From Methanosarcina sp. UBA5 (GTDB taxonomy: Archaea > Halobacteriota > Methanosarcinia > Methanosarcinales > Methanosarcinaceae), in contig NZ_DAVG01000015.1 in NCBI RefSeq assembly GCF_002505485.1, positions 979 to 24,397 on the forward strand: DNA of 23,419 nucleotides, written 5' to 3'. A program made the position numbers and the translations under genes. The notes beneath the pieces were generated by a model. The model was not told the DNA's origin. It worked only from the letters and a program-made list of their open reading frames with translations, and ran no database searches. Of the stretch, positions 15,099 through 23,390 are shown in pieces (the stretch's first letter is position 1; each line of letters starts with the position of its first letter).

Positions 15099-15664
15099 AG
15101 TTCAACTCCCTCAACCCTAGAAGATGCCCATTTCAAAGCCTGCGCCCCCAGACACAGTTCCAAAGCATCTACTCTAATTAATATTATTTTTTTAATGTTA
15201 CTTAAAACTACCGGAAACATGAAAAGTATTATTTTATGTTATTAAGTATAAATTTATGAATAAATATTAGAGAGAAAAGATGGTAACAAAAGATTTTTTT
15301 GAAAAAACCCTGTTTTATATCCAGGAATATCCCTCTGGCAAATCGCTTAAAACGCCTGAGAAAAAATCTCCTGCGGAAAAATGTATTGCTGAAACTGGCA
15401 ACTAAAAAAGAGAAATTTAAAGAGAAAATTTTTAATTCATTTAGAGAACCAAACTTTTGCAGCCCTTCAAATATATTTTAATATATTTTATGAGTATTTA
15501 TTAAAATGCCTACCGATACTGAAAAAAATGAAAAGCCAACAATTAAGATATAACTTTTTCCTTTTTATCTTTTTGAAAGATCTTTTAACCCAGAAAGCCG
15601 AAAATAGGTATCAAAAGATTTCTTGAGATAATATTTCTGTAGTCATACCTTTAAAGGTGATAAG
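15099..15664. other. AT-rich spacer with one possible small ORF
   Basis: No convincing gene apart from the 41-codon frame at 15280, listed separately. The stretch holds many A/T runs and the TATA-like sequence at 15246-15257. The 3' end carries the ribosome binding site of the zinc-finger gene. Confidence 0.5.
15280..15405 (+). CDS. Possible 41-residue protein
   Basis: ATG 15280 opens a 41-codon frame (MVTKDFFEKTLFYIQEYPSG at the start) ending in TAA at 15405. GAGAG lies just upstream and a TATA-like AGTATAAATTTA lies at 15246-15257, near the distance expected for a very short leader. The composition is soluble and Lys/Glu-rich, with one Cys. No family is recognised. Another frame of the same stretch is also open, so coding is uncertain. 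Confidence 0.3.
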   Translation: MVTKDFFEKTLFYIQEYPSGKSLKTPEKKSPAEKCIAETGN

Positions 15665-15883
15665 ATGCTTCATAGCTATATTGATACTGAATACGCTCCG
15701 GAAAAATGCTCTCTTTGCAATGGAACCGGACATGCTAATGGCGGAATTTGTGAAGCTTGTTGGGGACAGGGTGATGTACTTGTTGCTCAGCCTGCAATAG
15801 TATGTCCTCTCTGTAACGGGTCAGGGAGTCTTGAGAATGGAACTTGCAGGGTATGTGGAGGAAGCGGCTGGGCTCTTCTCTGA
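15665..15883 (+). CDS. Small DnaJ-type zinc-finger protein (four CxxCxGxG motifs)
   Basis: 72 residues with an excellent ribosome binding site (AAAGGTGAT) 5 nt before the ATG. The protein consists almost only of four CxxCxGxG motifs: C15/C18, C29/C32, C47/C50 and C61/C64. In DnaJ four such motifs bind two zinc ions and form the cysteine-rich domain that holds unfolded protein and supports thiol-disulfide activity. Here there is no J domain and no substrate-binding C-terminal domain, so it cannot recruit DnaK in the usual way. It may act as a stand-alone chaperone or redox finger, or bind another protein. It is divergent in style from the nearby PRC genes and stands alone on its strand, convergent with the HNH-like gene. 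Confidence 0.85.
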   Translation: MLHSYIDTEYAPEKCSLCNGTGHANGGICEACWGQGDVLVAQPAIVCPLCNGSGSLENGTCRVCGGSGWALL

Positions 15884-15949
15884 AACTATTTCAAGAGATC
15901 ACGGGGTGACAGGAGAAATTTAGAGGAAATTTCTGAATTTTCAGGGAGC

Positions 15950-16552
15950 CTACCTTTTTTGCCTTTCCCGAAACTCCGTTTTTCTTTCGTCAGGCAGACA
16001 GTCAAAGCAGGTTTCATAGTTTACGGCTTTATATTTACTCCTGCATTTTGGGCAGAGATTCATATTCCTAAGGCTTGCAAAATGACAGCGTTTGCAGAGC
16101 ACAATTGCGTTTGTCAGAGACTCATGTTCTTTCTCTATTTTTTTAGTTTCTTCTTCAATCAATTCTTTAATCCCGGTTTCTTCTAGCCATTCATGATAAA
16201 GCTTTTTGAAATTGCCTTCTCCTGAATCTTCAAGGAGAACTTCAATAAACTGCTCCTCAAGGTCAGTATCATCAGGTTCTATTTTATGCACAGTTAAGGC
16301 TTTATGCCAGGCCGGGTGACTTTTGTGACGGTGTTTGCCGGTAGAAATATAATCGAACTTTTGGTACTTCTGCCTGTAAACCTCTCTGAACCTGGTATAC
16401 GCAGCACTGTAAATCTCAGAGCTAACCTGTGCCGGAGAAAAGGCTCTGGGAATATGAATACACAGGGAGTCGGAAGACCCACACCACTCACAGGTCTTGC
16501 CTTTGAGAAACTCGGCCCTTTTTTCTTTCCATTCCTTTGTGTTGCGTTTCAT
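15950..16552 (-). CDS. HNH-like zinc-binding protein
   Basis: 200 residues from ATG 16552, with GAGGTG 5 nt upstream. The N-terminal part has C21-E-W-C24-G followed by LCIHIPRAF (His33). Near the C-terminus come LC153-KRC156-H157, C167-PKC170 and C182-FDC185. The order C-x2-C, His, long spacer, LCxxCH is that of HNH endonucleases with a zinc knuckle, with a large helical insertion (about 40-145). A further zinc pair follows. The Asn usual in the middle of HNH motifs cannot be placed with certainty. Thus the fold is plausible but nuclease activity is not shown. It may instead be a DNA- or RNA-binding zinc protein. No neighbour suggests a restriction system. Confidence 0.7.
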   Translation of the reverse strand: MKRNTKEWKEKRAEFLKGKTCEWCGSSDSLCIHIPRAFSPAQVSSEIYSAAYTRFREVYRQKYQKFDYISTGKHRHKSHPAWHKALTVHKIEPDDTDLEEQFIEVLLEDSGEGNFKKLYHEWLEETGIKELIEEETKKIEKEHESLTNAIVLCKRCHFASLRNMNLCPKCRSKYKAVNYETCFDCLPDERKTEFRERQKR

Positions 16553-16687
16553 AGAGCCACCTCAAGAGAACTAACTTAAAAATAGACTTTTTACTTAGCT
16601 AAGGTAGCAGAAAAACTTTTGGTAAGAGAAAAAGTTTTCCAAAAATGAAGTGTCTGGGACGGACAAATATTTAAAAATTATAAGGCT

Positions 16688-18739
16688 TTATCTTTCTTCA
16701 TTGCTGAAACAGATAATATATTTTGTTCCCTGACTCCTTTTAAGTTCTACAAAGCCTCCTATTTGCTCAACAAGAATCTTTACAAGCTGGAGCCCCAGGG
16801 AGTCCGTATTTTGAAAGTCGATTTCTTCGGGAATTCCTTTCCCTTTATCGGCTACTGTAAGTATGTAACGGAAATTATTATTTATACAGTCCTCACAATC
16901 CGTGCAGTCGTCTCCCTCTGAACAGTCTTTATCCTGACTTGACATACCGTACTTTGCAGCAAGAGTTTCAGTTCTGTAGAAATTTATGCTGATCTCGCCT
17001 CCTTTTCCTGCAGGAAAAGCATGTTTAAGGGCATTTGAAACGATCTCATTTACAATAATTCCAAGAGGGATTGCAGTATTCATGTCCAGATAAACCTGTT
17101 CAAGGTTCAGTTTGAGGTTTATATTTCGGTTTCCTACATTATAAGAACTGAAAAGATCTGCGGTTAGCTTTCTCAGATAGTCTGAGAAATCGAAGGCATC
17201 CATACTTTCACTTTCATGGAGTTCCTCATGGATCATTGCGATGGATGCAACGCGGTTCTGGCTTTCTCTAAAGGCTTCAAGCACCTCTTGGTCTTCGAAT
17301 TTTTCTGCCTGCAGGCTGAGGAGAGATGAGATTACCTGAAGGTTGTTTTTTATGCGGTGGTGGACCTCTTTTACTCGAATTTTGTCTATTTTTTCCAGAG
17401 CTGCCTCAGCCATTTTACGTTCAGTGATATCATAAACCAGCCCCTGGAATTTTCCTGAACTTTTGGAGTCGCCCGAGATTTTCTGGATAATCTCACGGAC
17501 CCATTTTATTTCCCCGTCTTTTTTCTGTATCCGATATTCGCTTTCAACGATGAAATTCAGGTTTAGCTTTAATTTTTCCCTTTTTTTAAAAAGAACTGGG
17601 CAATCTTCAGGTATGATTATTTCCTGCCATTCAAATTTTCCAGAGAGGAAATCCTGCTTTGGATAACCTGTCATTTCCTCAACAGGACCGTGTAGAAATA
17701 TCAATTTAAAATCCTTATTAAGCTGGAATCCGATTCCCTGTAGATTTTGCATATAAGAATTATAACTGTCTGGATAATTTTCTGGATAGTCTTTTTCCTC
17801 AGCACTTCGATGTGCAGTCAGGTATCTCTTGCCTATCATCCTGCAAATATGATTGTATTCTTCCCCAAAGAAAACGGCTTTCTGCCTGAAATCTTCTTCT
17901 CGGTATTTAAGCTCCCTGAAGAGCAGACTGCAAGGCTCTTCGAATCCGATATCTACGATCGCTTTATAAATCAGATAAATAGACAATAATTTGAAGAAAA
18001 GACTTGTAATGCCCATAGCCTCACCCATCTGGCTGTGGAACGTAAAAGATAATGCCACAACGCCTGTAAGAACCAGGGAGATTGAGAGTAAACTGAAAAC
18101 TTTTTCTTCGAATTTATCCCTGACAATATACAGGAGAAAAAGTGAGCAGAGAAGCATGAAAGAAATAAGGTATCCACTCGCTACCTTGAATTGAGTAAAT
18201 CCTGAACCCCTAAAATAAAAATCCGGGAAATTTTGGGAAAAAAAGATTGAAATCAGGCAGGTAACACTAATAACTGCATATACAAGAAATGTCTTCCAGG
18301 CAAAAATTGAGCTTTCAAGGGTTTTGACCTTTTTCTCCTGGCTCTCTCCAGTGCGTATCAAAAATAGCGAAGCCACTAGAAAAGAAGTGCTTTCTAAGAA
18401 CCTTGCAGCGATCCATAATTGAGCAGTCAGATTTGCATCAAACCCCGGAAACATCCTCATGCCGTGGAATTCAAGTGCACTCAGAAAGTCGAAACTCCCG
18501 ACGAAAAAGTAGCCGACTCCCAATATCAGAAGGTATCGGTTCTCCAGGCGGCTTCTCGACTTCCATACAATGAGGAATATTACGTATGCAAAGTAGGCGC
18601 TGAACAGTTCTATTACTATATGGAAGAGGAGGTAATTGTTAAGACTAATTAGATACAGCAAAATGATTATGGTTATCCAGATAATTAATTCGTAGAAGTC
18701 TACTTTTAGTGCGTTTTCCCTAACATCTGATATGTTCAA
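16688..18739 (-). CDS. Membrane sensor histidine kinase (MASE3-like, PAS, HisKA_2, HATPase)
   Basis: 683 residues from TTG 18739, the only in-frame start near the GGGGGT at 18742-18747 (short spacing). Residues 15-265 hold about seven to eight hydrophobic helices and resemble the MASE3 sensor of methanogen kinases. A PAS domain covers about 330-440, ending in YDITERK. The dimerisation helix has EVHHRIKNNLQVISSLLSLQ (458-477), with H461 the likely phosphorylated residue. The ATPase domain has NEIVSNALKHA (564-574) and DKGKGIPEEI with LGLQLVKILVEQIGG. Between these the insertion C606-x5-C612-x2-C615-x2-C618 could bind metal or respond to redox. No response regulator gene is adjacent. The ligand is unknown. 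Confidence 0.9.
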   Translation of the reverse strand: MNISDVRENALKVDFYELIIWITIIILLYLISLNNYLLFHIVIELFSAYFAYVIFLIVWKSRSRLENRYLLILGVGYFFVGSFDFLSALEFHGMRMFPGFDANLTAQLWIAARFLESTSFLVASLFLIRTGESQEKKVKTLESSIFAWKTFLVYAVISVTCLISIFFSQNFPDFYFRGSGFTQFKVASGYLISFMLLCSLFLLYIVRDKFEEKVFSLLSISLVLTGVVALSFTFHSQMGEAMGITSLFFKLLSIYLIYKAIVDIGFEEPCSLLFRELKYREEDFRQKAVFFGEEYNHICRMIGKRYLTAHRSAEEKDYPENYPDSYNSYMQNLQGIGFQLNKDFKLIFLHGPVEEMTGYPKQDFLSGKFEWQEIIIPEDCPVLFKKREKLKLNLNFIVESEYRIQKKDGEIKWVREIIQKISGDSKSSGKFQGLVYDITERKMAEAALEKIDKIRVKEVHHRIKNNLQVISSLLSLQAEKFEDQEVLEAFRESQNRVASIAMIHEELHESESMDAFDFSDYLRKLTADLFSSYNVGNRNINLKLNLEQVYLDMNTAIPLGIIVNEIVSNALKHAFPAGKGGEISINFYRTETLAAKYGMSSQDKDCSEGDDCTDCEDCINNNFRYILTVADKGKGIPEEIDFQNTDSLGLQLVKILVEQIGGFVELKRSQGTKYIICFSNEER

Positions 18740-19411
18740 TTACCCCCTTGCACCTAACGCCTCAAGAATTCATGAGCTTCATATAAAACTGAATGTTTTT
18801 TGTATTTACAAAGTGGTTTTAACATCGAATTATATTGAATTAATGCAATTTTAGACCTGAATAACCTGCAAAATGATGGAGTCGGAAGAGTAAAAAGCAT
18901 TGCAGAAAAGAGGAATAAGAAGAAGCCCGGAGGCGTTAGATCCCATTTACCGTATCCCCTAACACAGCAGCGCAGACGATATGCTTTCCCAAGTATACCG
19001 ATCCGAGCAAGATTATTGATAACCTCCAGACAATTCTTTACTTGTTGATATCCAACTCACTTCCCAACTCCAGAATATACTAAGGACATAAATTATTTTA
19101 AATTAATTATTCAAAAAATTACTTACAAACAAAAAATAATTTAGCGTAAAAAGTTTGAAGGCCCTGATAAAATTTATTATTATATGTAGTCAATGCAACT
19201 AAAAAATAAATACTAGATTAATGTAGCTAGAGAACTATATAAACATCTTTAAATTTTTACTTTTTCCTGGTGTTTATTTTGAAAAAGGAATAATTATATA
19301 AATTTTAAAATTAAATTTTATACTCTATACATTTAAGGATTTAAACATAGATACTATATTAAGATGTCTTATCTTATTAATTAATCCAGTTTGATAGGGG
19401 TTGAGGGACAA
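18740..19411. other. Spacer without a recognisable gene
   Basis: 670 nt between the kinase start and the phosphoribosyltransferase. The first 300 nt have moderate GC and an open frame (about 18838-19043) without a start codon. The rest is very AT-rich, with several TATA-like runs between 19230 and 19370 that may serve the next gene. I see no RNA gene or repeat. Confidence 0.5.
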
Positions 19412-20065
19412 ATGGCACTTTTTAAAGACCGGGTAGATGCCGGGAAAAAGCTTGCAAAAGAACTTTCAAAATACGCAAATCGTTCAGATGTATTAATACT
19501 TGCACTCCCGCGTGGTGGGGTTCCTGTGGCATTTGAAGTTGCAAAGGAACTTAATGTAAAAATGGATGTGTTTATAGTACGGAAACTGGGAGTGCCCGGA
19601 AATGAAGAGCTAGCAATGGGAGCGATCTCTTCTGACAATATCCGTGTGTTGAATGAAGACGTTGTCAGGTCTTTTCAGATACCTGAACGGGTAATTAATA
19701 TGGTAGCTGAGAATGAGCTAAAGGAACTTGAACGCAGGGAACGCACTTACCGTAGAGATAAGCCCAAGCCTGAGGTCAGCGGCTCGACTGTGATTTTAAT
19801 AGATGACGGGCTTGCTACAGGTGCGACAATGCGTGCAGCTGCAGCTGCCCTTAAAACTAAAAACCCGGCTAAAATAGTGGTTGCAGTGCCCACGGGTGCA
19901 CCTGACACATGTGAGCTTTTCAGGAGGGAAGTAGACGAAGTAATATGTGTAGCTACTCCTGAACCTTTCTATGGGGTCGGAGCCTGGTATGGGAATTTCA
20001 GTCAAACCACCGATGAAGAGGTCTGCGAACTTCTGGATAAGGCAAGGGCCCTTCCGGCAAGATAA
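19412..20065 (+). CDS. Type I phosphoribosyltransferase domain protein
   Basis: 217 residues from ATG 19412, with GAGGG four bases upstream. An alternative TTG at 19391 adds seven residues but misses the usual LFKDRVDAGKKLA N-terminus. The PRPP-binding motif is VILIDDGLATGATM (127-140), with D131-D132 binding ribose. The flexible-loop and active-site segment ALPRGGVPVAFEVA (32-45) and KLGVPGNEELAMGAI (58-72) match the subgroup often found next to, or fused with, a dienelactone-hydrolase-like protein. That is also the case here: a hydrolase gene follows 83 nt downstream. The base used by this subgroup is not known. Action on a purine or pyrimidine would be a guess. Cytoplasmic, no membrane part. 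Confidence 0.88.
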   Translation: MALFKDRVDAGKKLAKELSKYANRSDVLILALPRGGVPVAFEVAKELNVKMDVFIVRKLGVPGNEELAMGAISSDNIRVLNEDVVRSFQIPERVINMVAENELKELERRERTYRRDKPKPEVSGSTVILIDDGLATGATMRAAAAALKTKNPAKIVVAVPTGAPDTCELFRREVDEVICVATPEPFYGVGAWYGNFSQTTDEEVCELLDKARALPAR

Positions 20066-20090
20066 TAACACTATCTAACATTTTCCAAAT

Positions 20091-20121
20091 GCAGATCTGC
20101 AATTATTAAGATCTGCAATTA
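20091..20121. repeat. 13-nt direct repeat AGATCTGCAATTA, two copies
   Basis: Perfect copies at 20093-20105 and 20109-20121 lie 3 nt apart. The first overlaps a perfect 10-bp palindrome GCAGATCTGC (20091-20100). They lie between the phosphoribosyltransferase and hydrolase genes. Confidence 0.75.
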
Positions 20122-20148
20122 ATAGTAAAACCTTTTGGGGGGGTTGGC

Positions 20149-20829
20149 ATAAACGAGCTATCAAGTAAAAGTAAAAACAGTAGTGAAATCCAAATCCCAA
20201 TTAATTCTATCACACTTGAAGGAAATCTCACAATTCCTGAAGGAGCAAAAGGAATTGTTGTTTTTGCACACGGCAGCGGGAGCAGTCGTTTTAGCTCTCG
20301 GAATCGGTATGTTGCGCAGGAACTTCAGAAAGAAGGCCTTGGAACACTGTTATTTGATTTGTTGACAGCTGAAGAAGAGAGAATTGATATGATAACTGCT
20401 CACCTCAGGTTTGATATTGATTTGCTTGCACACCGGCTTGTTGACGTAACAACCTGGCTTTTAAGCAATCCTGAGACTAAAAATCTCAATATAGGTTACT
20501 TTGGTGCAAGTACGGGAGCTGCAGCCGCACTTATAGTTGCAAAAGAGCATTCGCACGTTATAAAGGCAGTAGTTTCCAGAGGAGGAAGGCCAGATCTGGC
20601 GGAAAAAGCCCTGCCGGATGTAAAGGCACCAACATTGCTGATTGTAGGTGGGGAGGATTTTCAAGTAATAAAGATGAATCAATGGGCATTAGACCGATTG
20701 ACGGTAGAACAAAAAGAACTGAAGATCGTTCCCGGAGCAACCCATCTTTTTGAAGAACCGGGCACGCTAGAAGAAGTCGCAAATCTAGCTGGAGAATGGT
20801 TTAAAAAATATCTTCTGGAAGAGAAATAA
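20149..20829 (+). CDS. Alpha/beta hydrolase (dienelactone hydrolase-like), start codon not canonical
   Basis: 226 residues if read from ATA 20149. The frame has no ATG, GTG or TTG before the fold begins. The first TTG (20359) would remove the oxyanion motif AHGSGSS (40-46). A G7 run (20137-20143) lies 5 nt before the ATA, in ribosome-binding position, so the ATA may stand for a former ATG. Alternatively an indel in the G run hides a start upstream. The catalytic triad is visible: S121 in GASTG, D170 in VGGEDF, and H199 in GATHLFEE. The family hydrolyses esters or lactones, and this subgroup goes with the phosphoribosyltransferase encoded just upstream. The substrate is unknown. Cytoplasmic. 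Confidence 0.78.
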   Translation: MNELSSKSKNSSEIQIPINSITLEGNLTIPEGAKGIVVFAHGSGSSRFSSRNRYVAQELQKEGLGTLLFDLLTAEEERIDMITAHLRFDIDLLAHRLVDVTTWLLSNPETKNLNIGYFGASTGAAAALIVAKEHSHVIKAVVSRGGRPDLAEKALPDVKAPTLLIVGGEDFQVIKMNQWALDRLTVEQKELKIVPGATHLFEEPGTLEEVANLAGEWFKKYLLEEK

Positions 20830-21043
20830 AAAACTACTAACAGACTGTTAAATTATAGTTCTATGACAAAGATTAGTTCTACAACAAAAAGGTCAATAAT
20901 ATAAACAAGCCAATGGATATTATAAACGTGAATAGTATATACAAAGATGTGTCCATATTCAGAAGATGAGATTGGAAATTGTGGCTTATTCTGAGAAATG
21001 AATCCTTAAAAAGATCATAACAAAGGCAAATGAAGGAGCTGAA

Positions 21044-21066
21044 GTAGGGTTTTCCTCGTACCCTAC
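21044..21066. repeat. Inverted repeat GTAGGGT/ACCCTAC
   Basis: A perfect 7-bp stem with a 9-nt loop in the gene-poor region, about 215 nt downstream of the hydrolase stop. Confidence 0.5.
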
Positions 21067-21467
21067 CGTAGATCCTTGACGGAGATTTTATGTTGTTTTA
21101 GATTTTTTTGCCATTTTTGGATTTTGCCATTTTTCTTTCTTGTATTCCATATTTACAGGTTTACTGAGATACTGTATCATCGTCTGGAAATCCACTTTAG
21201 CTTCACGTTTGCCAATAATATCTTTTTGAGATCTTTAACTCTTACATGTCGGATTAAGAATGGGGTTCATAATAGACATCCAGATTTTAGAGGCTATCCA
21301 GGCGATACACCTGATTATATAACGGAGATATAACACCAGTGTACCTCTAGCTGCAGATGTATATTTGTAAATTAGGAACACGGATTCTTACTACCTTATA
21401 TCTATTATATATATCTTTCCCTTGAGAACCTATGACAAAATTAGACATATAAAGCCTGATATTGTGG

Positions 21468-21509
21468 AGCTAAAAAAACTAAATGATTTATAGTTATCGG
21501 TTTTTAGCT
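21468..21509. repeat. Imperfect hairpin AGCTAAAAA...TTTTTAGCT
   Basis: Outer arms of 9 bp (21468-21476 with 21501-21509) and inner arms AACTA/TAGTT (21477-21481 with 21491-21495), with a 5-nt bulge on the right side. On either strand it ends in a T run, so it could end transcription. Confidence 0.5.
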
Positions 21510-21678
21510 TTGATCTTGTTTCAAAATTCCTATTATTCAAGTTTCATACCAAAAACAGATGCCATATTTATATTGATCTTTAACTTTTCTACTCCAAAAT
21601 ATTGGTTTAGAAGGATTGGAGGTAGTTTTGAAATAAGCTAAGCAGATCAGTAAATATTAATTTGAACAATTTTATTTT

Positions 21679-21890
21679 TTATTTCCTGGAGTTGTTGAAC
21701 CAGATCTTGAATTCTGTTCCCGTGCCCTTTCTAAGTTCAATAGAGCCATCCATCCCATCTGTTCCACAAGAATATCTGTTCGCTGGAGCCCCAGGAAATC
21801 AGTATTTCTAAAGCCGATTTCTTTGGGAATTAACCTACCATTATCGTCTATAGTCAGGATTGTTTGTAACGTATGTCTCGCTTACATACT
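21679..21890 (-). pseudogene. Remnant of a histidine kinase ATPase domain
   Basis: On the minus strand one frame reads LTIDDNGRLIPKEIGFRNTD then FLGLQ and ILVEQM. A second frame continues GMDGSIELRKGTGTEFKIWF and ends at TAA 21679. Together they follow the C-terminus of the intact kinase at 16688 (LTVADKGKGIPEEIDFQNTD, LGLQLVKILVEQIGG). The shift lies near ATGGGATGG at about 21751-21759. Upstream an in-frame stop appears before any further kinase sequence. So only the last 60 or so codons of a related kinase remain, frameshifted and without promoter. Confidence 0.8.
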
Positions 21891-22313
21891 TCTCGCTCGT
21901 ATTATTCTCCACGCTTTTTTTGCAGGATTTTTTTCAGGCTTTTTCGGTTACTTACTTTCTCCATGATTCTTTATACTATGTGGAGCTTTTGTTCAATTTA
22001 GATTACTCACCGAACACAAAAATTATTTATACTACTACTAGGTAATAGGTTACCATATTCCTTTAAAATGGGGAAATAAAACATAGGGTGTAGGAGATTC
22101 AGGGAACCAATTTGAGTTTTGGAATGAGATCTTTGTATAAGTAACCCAATCCTATCAGATTTCAAGCAGAGCTTGATAATTTATGAAGGTTTAGAAGTCC
22201 AAAATTCATGAGTCTTCATACAATTGGTATGATCCCTCCAGGAATTGCGTCCTGAAAATAAAAAGCACAAGAGAATATACTTCTCAATGTACTTTTACAG
22301 AAGTGAAAAATAG

Positions 22314-23390
22314 ATGTTTGTTAAACGAAACAAAATTGTAGAACAGATCTGTGAAATCCCGGTTACACTTGGAGACATCTCCGAGAGCATTTTGGGGGGT
22401 ATAAGCACACAAAACGGTCTGCTTCACAGGCTTGCCCTTCCTGAGGAGGGCGGTTCCGACTCGTATTACCTTTGTGAAGGCCTCTGCAGGCCTGTATTTC
22501 TAGAACCTGAACTTGTTTATCCGTATGTATCAGGAGCCTTTTCCGAGAAATTTGCATTTCGCCCTTCACCGTATTGTTTCATGCTGCCTTATGAATTGTC
22601 CGCTACGGAAAAAAAGAATGAATACAATGTAATTCCACCCGAAGAACTCAAGACAAGATTCCCTATGGCTTACGGGAGAATTCTGGAATTCAAAAGAAAG
22701 TTCCTCCACGATACCTCTCCCCTTAAGTCTGCAGACTATAACATAAAAGGCAGAAAATTTCTGGAATACTTTAATACTCCTAAGATTATTGCTACTGAAG
22801 GCTATCATCTGCAGGCTGCATATGATGCTGCAGGAAATCATGTATTTGAGAACGGATGCGGCATTGTCCTCAAGGATCCAAGCAGGTATGCCTATGTTAC
22901 TGCAGTGCTTAACAGTTCGATTGCCAGGCTCTTTCCTTCAGTCTGTAAATCTAAAATGACGTACTCGAGCTACACAGCTCCTGCAGTGATGAAACGTTTC
23001 CCAATCGTGTTTCCTGATAACAGGCTAACCGAAGATCTCATAGAGACTGTTTCCAGTTATCTTGCGTTCCTTAACAGGGAAAAGTATGCAAGGGATTACG
23101 GAGTTCCAGACTGGCTTCGGGAACTTACAGCTTTCTACGAGCAGATTTCGAACCTTCTGATTCTGGATACTTACTTCATAAACGACCTTGATCCAGGGCT
23201 CCTGAATGCCCTTGAAGAAAATATCCACCCCTACGCAGGAGATATGGATTCCGAAGATAGTAATGATATTCTGAGCACACTGTATTATATAAAGCATCAG
23301 ATTCTTGAGGCTTCAGGTTCTCAAAAATACAAATTTAATCTGGGACTTTCTGAAATTCTCAATTTCTCTCAGAGCAGTGGGGAATTCTAA
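22314..23390 (+). CDS. Stand-alone target-recognition-like domain of a TaqI/type IIG methyltransferase
   Basis: 358 residues from ATG 22314. A stop lies directly upstream in frame, so no fusion exists. The ribosome binding site is weak, and a TATA-like GAATATAC lies about 40 nt upstream. The order LGDISESILGGIST (19-32), VYPYVSGAF (68-76), FMLPYEL, RFPMAYGRILEFKRKFL, PKIIATEG, YVTAVLNSSIARLF and MKRFPIVFPD is the pattern I know from the C-terminal specificity domain of N6-adenine methyltransferases of the TaqI and Eco57I kinds. The catalytic NPPY domain is absent here and not found upstream. It could be a specificity subunit acting with an enzyme encoded elsewhere, or the surviving part of a decayed gene. 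The intact frame argues for some use. Confidence 0.65.
   Translation: MFVKRNKIVEQICEIPVTLGDISESILGGISTQNGLLHRLALPEEGGSDSYYLCEGLCRPVFLEPELVYPYVSGAFSEKFAFRPSPYCFMLPYELSATEKKNEYNVIPPEELKTRFPMAYGRILEFKRKFLHDTSPLKSADYNIKGRKFLEYFNTPKIIATEGYHLQAAYDAAGNHVFENGCGIVLKDPSRYAYVTAVLNSSIARLFPSVCKSKMTYSSYTAPAVMKRFPIVFPDNRLTEDLIETVSSYLAFLNREKYARDYGVPDWLRELTAFYEQISNLLILDTYFINDLDPGLLNALEENIHPYAGDMDSEDSNDILSTLYYIKHQILEASGSQKYKFNLGLSEILNFSQSSGEF

Larger units (their letters stand above)
20830..22313. other. Gene-poor region with a kinase remnant and hairpins
   Basis: Nearly 1.5 kb without an intact gene. It holds the inverted repeats at 21044-21066 and 21468-21509 and the histidine kinase remnant at 21679-21890, listed separately. 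The remaining frames are short, low in GC and lack ribosome binding sites. AATATAC near 22274 may be the promoter of the next gene. Confidence 0.5.

Noticed and set aside
15299..15481. 60-codon TTG-start frame in the AT-rich spacer
   Set aside because: Very Lys/Asn/Phe-rich, as expected from AT-rich DNA, with no ribosome binding site. The 41-codon frame at 15280 is better supported.
18838..19043. Open frame without a start between the kinase and the phosphoribosyltransferase, looked at as a gene or IS remnant
   Set aside because: Arg-rich translation with no recognisable motif, no start codon and no inverted repeats.
20183..20365. 60-codon GTG frame upstream of the short version of the hydrolase
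   Set aside because: It is a shadow: the frame next to it encodes the hydrolase N-terminus with the HGSGSS oxyanion motif.
21076..21333. 85-codon Phe-rich frame in the gene-poor region
   Set aside because: Hydrophobic runs come from T-rich DNA. No ribosome binding site, and no family resemblance that holds.
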